8,438 bases of DNA from Flavobacteriales bacterium UBA1958 (lineage in GTDB: Bacteria; Bacteroidota; Bacteroidia; Flavobacteriales_D; Sanyastnellaceae): the NCBI GenBank assembly GCA_002336675.1, contig DDEI01000056.1, positions 488 through 8,925 of the forward strand. The letters are read 5' to 3'. Numbering within the stretch: the first letter of the stretch is position 1; each line of letters begins with the position of its first letter. The notes under the pieces were generated by a model. The model made no database searches. It saw only the letters and a program-made list of their open reading frames with translations, and had not been told where the DNA came from. The translations under genes and the position numbers were made by a program. Shown here piece after piece: positions 5,756 through 8,438 of the stretch.

Positions 5756-6934
5756 ATGGACGCTTATATAATTAAAGGATATAGAACAGCAGTAGGAAAG
5801 GCGCCTAGAGGACTTTTCCGAAATATGCGCGCGGACGAATTAGGTGCACGCGTGGTACGGAAATTAATGGCCGAAGTGCCTAATTTAGATCCGAACAGAA
5901 TAGACGATGTGATAGTAGGTAACGCTACTCCTGAAGCTGAGCAAGGATTAAACATAGGACGAATGATCTCGCTTATGGGATTAAATTCTGAAACAGTTCC
6001 AGGCATGACAGTGAACAGATACTGTTCATCTGGTTTAGAAACTATCGCTATAGCCAGTGCTAAGATTCACTCAGGAATGGCGGATTGTATTATAGCAGGT
6101 GGAGTAGAAACGATGTCTCCTATCCCATTTGGCGGTTGGAGATTAGTTCCGAATGCAAGCGTTGCAAAGCAAAACCCTTCATGGTACTGGGGAATGGGAT
6201 TAACTGCAGAGGCAGTAGCCAATGATTTCAACATCTCTAGAGAAGACCAAGACGAATTTGCCTATCAATCTCAGAGAAAAGCAGCAGAAGCTATTCAATC
6301 TGGAAGATTCAAAGATGATATCCTACCTATAGAAGTAGAAGATATTTTCTTGGATGACAACGAGAAAAGACAAGTGAAAACTTACACTGTAGATACAGAT
6401 GAAGGTGTAAGATTAGGAACTACTGCTGCTGCGCTATCTAAACTAAGGCCAGTATTCGCTCAGGGTGGTTCTGTAACCGCTGGTAATAGTTCTCAAACTT
6501 CAGACGGAGCAGCATTCGTGATGATTGTTTCTGAAAGACTATTAAAAGAATTAAACGTAGAACCTATAGCCAGACTAAAGAGCTACCAAGTAGCTGGGCT
6601 AGAACCAAGAATAATGGGAGTAGGCCCTATCTATGCTATTCCGAAGGTATTGGATCATGCCGGAATGAGTTTAAAGGATATAGACCTGATAGAATTAAAC
6701 GAAGCATTCGCTAGTCAATCACTAGCAGTAACTCGTAAACTGGACTTAAATCCAGATATCGTAAATGTAAACGGAGGGGCTATAGCACTCGGCCATCCAC
6801 TAGGATGTACTGGAGCTAAACTCACCGTACAAATATTGAATGAGTTGAGAAAAAGGAAGCAGAAACATGGTATGGTCACCATGTGTGTAGGAACAGGACA
6901 AGGAGCAGCTGGAATTTTCGAATTATTAAACTAA
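5756..6934 (+). CDS. fadA: Acetyl-CoA C-acyltransferase (3-ketoacyl-CoA thiolase)
   Basis: This 392-residue degradative thiolase cleaves 3-ketoacyl-CoA with CoA to give acetyl-CoA and a shortened acyl-CoA, the last step of each beta-oxidation round. The length is typical of the family. All active-site elements are present: nucleophile Cys90 in NRYCSSG, Asn315 in NEAFA, His347 in GHPLG, and the proton-shuttling Cys377 in CVGTGQG. The ATG is 2 nt after the fadN stop, so it is co-transcribed and probably translationally coupled. FadA-type thiolases usually form a complex with the hydratase/dehydrogenase, allowing substrate channelling, which is likely here but not shown by sequence. A biosynthetic acetoacetyl-CoA thiolase is the main alternative, but the neighbours argue for beta-oxidation. 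Confidence 0.95.
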   Translation: MDAYIIKGYRTAVGKAPRGLFRNMRADELGARVVRKLMAEVPNLDPNRIDDVIVGNATPEAEQGLNIGRMISLMGLNSETVPGMTVNRYCSSGLETIAIASAKIHSGMADCIIAGGVETMSPIPFGGWRLVPNASVAKQNPSWYWGMGLTAEAVANDFNISREDQDEFAYQSQRKAAEAIQSGRFKDDILPIEVEDIFLDDNEKRQVKTYTVDTDEGVRLGTTAAALSKLRPVFAQGGSVTAGNSSQTSDGAAFVMIVSERLLKELNVEPIARLKSYQVAGLEPRIMGVGPIYAIPKVLDHAGMSLKDIDLIELNEAFASQSLAVTRKLDLNPDIVNVNGGAIALGHPLGCTGAKLTVQILNELRKRKQKHGMVTMCVGTGQGAAGIFELLN

Positions 6935-6939
6935 GAACA

Positions 6940-8438
6940 ATGACAAATAACCCTGATAAAATGGATGAACAGAAAGCAATCACAGGAGGAGAATTCCTCA
7001 TTAGAGACGTGAAACCAGAGGAAGTATTCATTCCAGACGAATGGACTGAAGAACAGAAAATGATGGAGCAGATGTGTATTGACTTTGTAAATCAAGAAAT
7101 AGTCCCTCATTTAGATAGAATAGATTCTATGGAAGATGGACTAATGGAGTCCATAGTTACTAAAGCAGGTGCTCAAGGTCTATTAGGGATTTCTGTTCCT
7201 GAAGAATTAGGTGGAATGGGTATGGATTTCAAAACTTCTATGCTCGTAACTGAGGCCTTAGGTCAAGGTCACTCGTTTTCTGTGGCATACGGGGCGCACA
7301 CAGGAATTGGAACTTTACCTATTCTTTACTACGGGAACGAAGAACAGAAAGCCAAGTACATTCCTAAACTAGCTTCTGGTGAGTGGAAAGCTTGCTATTG
7401 TTTAACTGAGCCAAGCTCAGGGTCTGATGCCAATAGTGCTAAAACCAAGGCTGTTCTCTCAGATGACGGAGAACATTACACTATTAATGGTCAGAAAATG
7501 TGGATTACCAATGCAGGATTTGCAGATGTATTCACTGTTTTTGCCAAAATAGGAGATGATGAAAATCTTTCTGCCTTCATTCTCACCAAAGAAATGGAAG
7601 GAATCATTCTAAATGCTGAAGAGAAGAAAATGGGAATAAAAGGTTCCTCTACCCGTCAGGTGTTTTTCAACAATGTCCAAGTTCCTGCAGGGAATCTTCT
7701 TTCTACGCGTGGCAATGGTTTTAAAATAGCCGTGAACATTCTTAATATTGGAAGAATCAAATTAGCAGGTGGAGTATTAGGCGGAAGTAAAGGTGTAATT
7801 GATGAAGCTATTAATTATTCCAATGAAAGAAATCAATTCGGAAGACCGATTTCTAAGTACGGAATGATAAAAGAAAAAATAGCTAAAATGGCTGTGAAAT
7901 CTTTTGCCTTAGAATCTGCTGTATATAGAGCTACACAAAATATAGATGACGCTATAGCTTCATTAGAAAAGGGTGGAATGGAAAAAGGCGTTGCTACGCT
8001 TAAGGGAATAGCAAGTTTCGCTCCTGAGTGCGCTATTCTTAAAGTGTTCGGTTCTGAGGTATTGGACTACACGGTAGATGAAGGTGTTCAAATCTTTGGT
8101 GGAATGGGCTACAGCGCTGAAACCAGAATGGAGAAGTCTTATAGAGATGCTCGTATCAATAGGATTTTTGAAGGAACTAATGAAATCAACCGTATGTTAA
8201 CGGTAGACATGATTCTGAAAAAAGCCATGAAAGGAGAACTTGATTTAATGGGGCCAGCTATGGCCGTGGCAGGAGAGTTGACCTCTATTCCAGATTTCGG
8301 CTCGGCTCCAGAAACAGTTTTTGACGAATACAGAGCTTATGTAAAGAATTTCAAGAAAACCGTTCTTATGATGGCTGGTTCAGCGGCGCAAAAGTTCACA
8401 ATGAGCTTAGCTAAAGAACAGGAGATTTTAGGAAACAT
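6940..8438 (+). CDS. fadE: Acyl-CoA dehydrogenase, FadE/VLCAD-like (3' end beyond window)
   Basis: This flavoprotein performs the first step of beta-oxidation, FAD-dependent conversion of acyl-CoA to trans-2-enoyl-CoA, passing electrons to electron-transfer flavoprotein. The window holds 499 codons; relatives such as B. subtilis FadE have about 594 residues, so about 100 are cut off by the right edge, not by a mutation. The first acyl-CoA dehydrogenase signature, CLTEPSSGSDANS, is at 154-166. The second runs from Gln384 to Asp403, with GGMGY inside. The probable catalytic base is Glu411 in IFEGTNEINR. Sequence continues well past this into the extension typical of very-long-chain dehydrogenases. 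The ATG lies 5 nt after the fadA stop. An in-frame ATG at 6961 (residue 8) is an alternative start and may fit relatives equally well. Confidence 0.94.
   Translation, partial: MTNNPDKMDEQKAITGGEFLIRDVKPEEVFIPDEWTEEQKMMEQMCIDFVNQEIVPHLDRIDSMEDGLMESIVTKAGAQGLLGISVPEELGGMGMDFKTSMLVTEALGQGHSFSVAYGAHTGIGTLPILYYGNEEQKAKYIPKLASGEWKACYCLTEPSSGSDANSAKTKAVLSDDGEHYTINGQKMWITNAGFADVFTVFAKIGDDENLSAFILTKEMEGIILNAEEKKMGIKGSSTRQVFFNNVQVPAGNLLSTRGNGFKIAVNILNIGRIKLAGGVLGGSKGVIDEAINYSNERNQFGRPISKYGMIKEKIAKMAVKSFALESAVYRATQNIDDAIASLEKGGMEKGVATLKGIASFAPECAILKVFGSEVLDYTVDEGVQIFGGMGYSAETRMEKSYRDARINRIFEGTNEINRMLTVDMILKKAMKGELDLMGPAMAVAGELTSIPDFGSAPETVFDEYRAYVKNFKKTVLMMAGSAAQKFTMSLAKEQEILGN

Noticed and set aside
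5764..6006. Minus-strand open frame opposite the start of fadA
   Set aside because: It is antisense to the conserved thiolase N terminus, with no motif or promoter of its own.
6940..8438. fadE as a truncated pseudogene
   Set aside because: The frame is open to the last base and all signatures are intact; the missing C terminus is simply cut by the window edge.

Overview
The window looks like chromosomal DNA from a member of the Bacteroidota, possibly Cytophagales (the order is a weak guess). The evidence is AT-rich sequence, Bacteroidota-type promoters (-7 box TAnnTTTG), no Shine-Dalgarno motif before any gene, and a MarR-like protein followed by fatty-acid oxidation genes of the kind common in this phylum. 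No mobile element, CRISPR array, tRNA gene or clear sign of horizontal transfer was seen.

Left edge (1-353): the window opens on the first 24 nt of a 16S rRNA gene read on the minus strand. Its leader and control region follow, with two tandem promoters built on an imperfect 18-bp direct repeat, a leader hairpin and a possible boxA.

Minus-strand pair (354-2703): a lipoprotein amidohydrolase of the Amidohydro_3 (YtcJ/NfdA-like) family is followed after 4 nt by a short-chain dehydrogenase/reductase. The pair is transcribed towards the rRNA operon, and no convincing terminator lies between them. Neither substrate can be read from the sequence.

Divergent control region (2704-2909): it holds a perfect 26-bp palindrome, a smaller inverted repeat 8 bp away, and a -7-like promoter box overlapping the palindrome. 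This looks like the operator of the MarR-family regulator encoded just to its right.

Plus-strand operon (2910 to the window end): a MarR regulator, then fadN, fadA and fadE, separated by 0, 2 and 5 nt. FadE oxidises acyl-CoA to enoyl-CoA. FadN (3-hydroxyacyl-CoA dehydrogenase fused to enoyl-CoA hydratase) hydrates this and oxidises it to 3-ketoacyl-CoA. FadA cleaves that with CoA to release acetyl-CoA. Together they make a complete beta-oxidation cycle. The gene order matches the Bacillus subtilis fadNAE operon, but here the likely regulator is MarR-type and encoded first in the operon. The catalytic residues I looked for are present in all three enzymes. fadE runs off the right edge, probably lacking about 100 codons.

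I found no wholly new system. The best lead is the MarR-palindrome switch and the question of whether it also controls the divergent lipoprotein gene.
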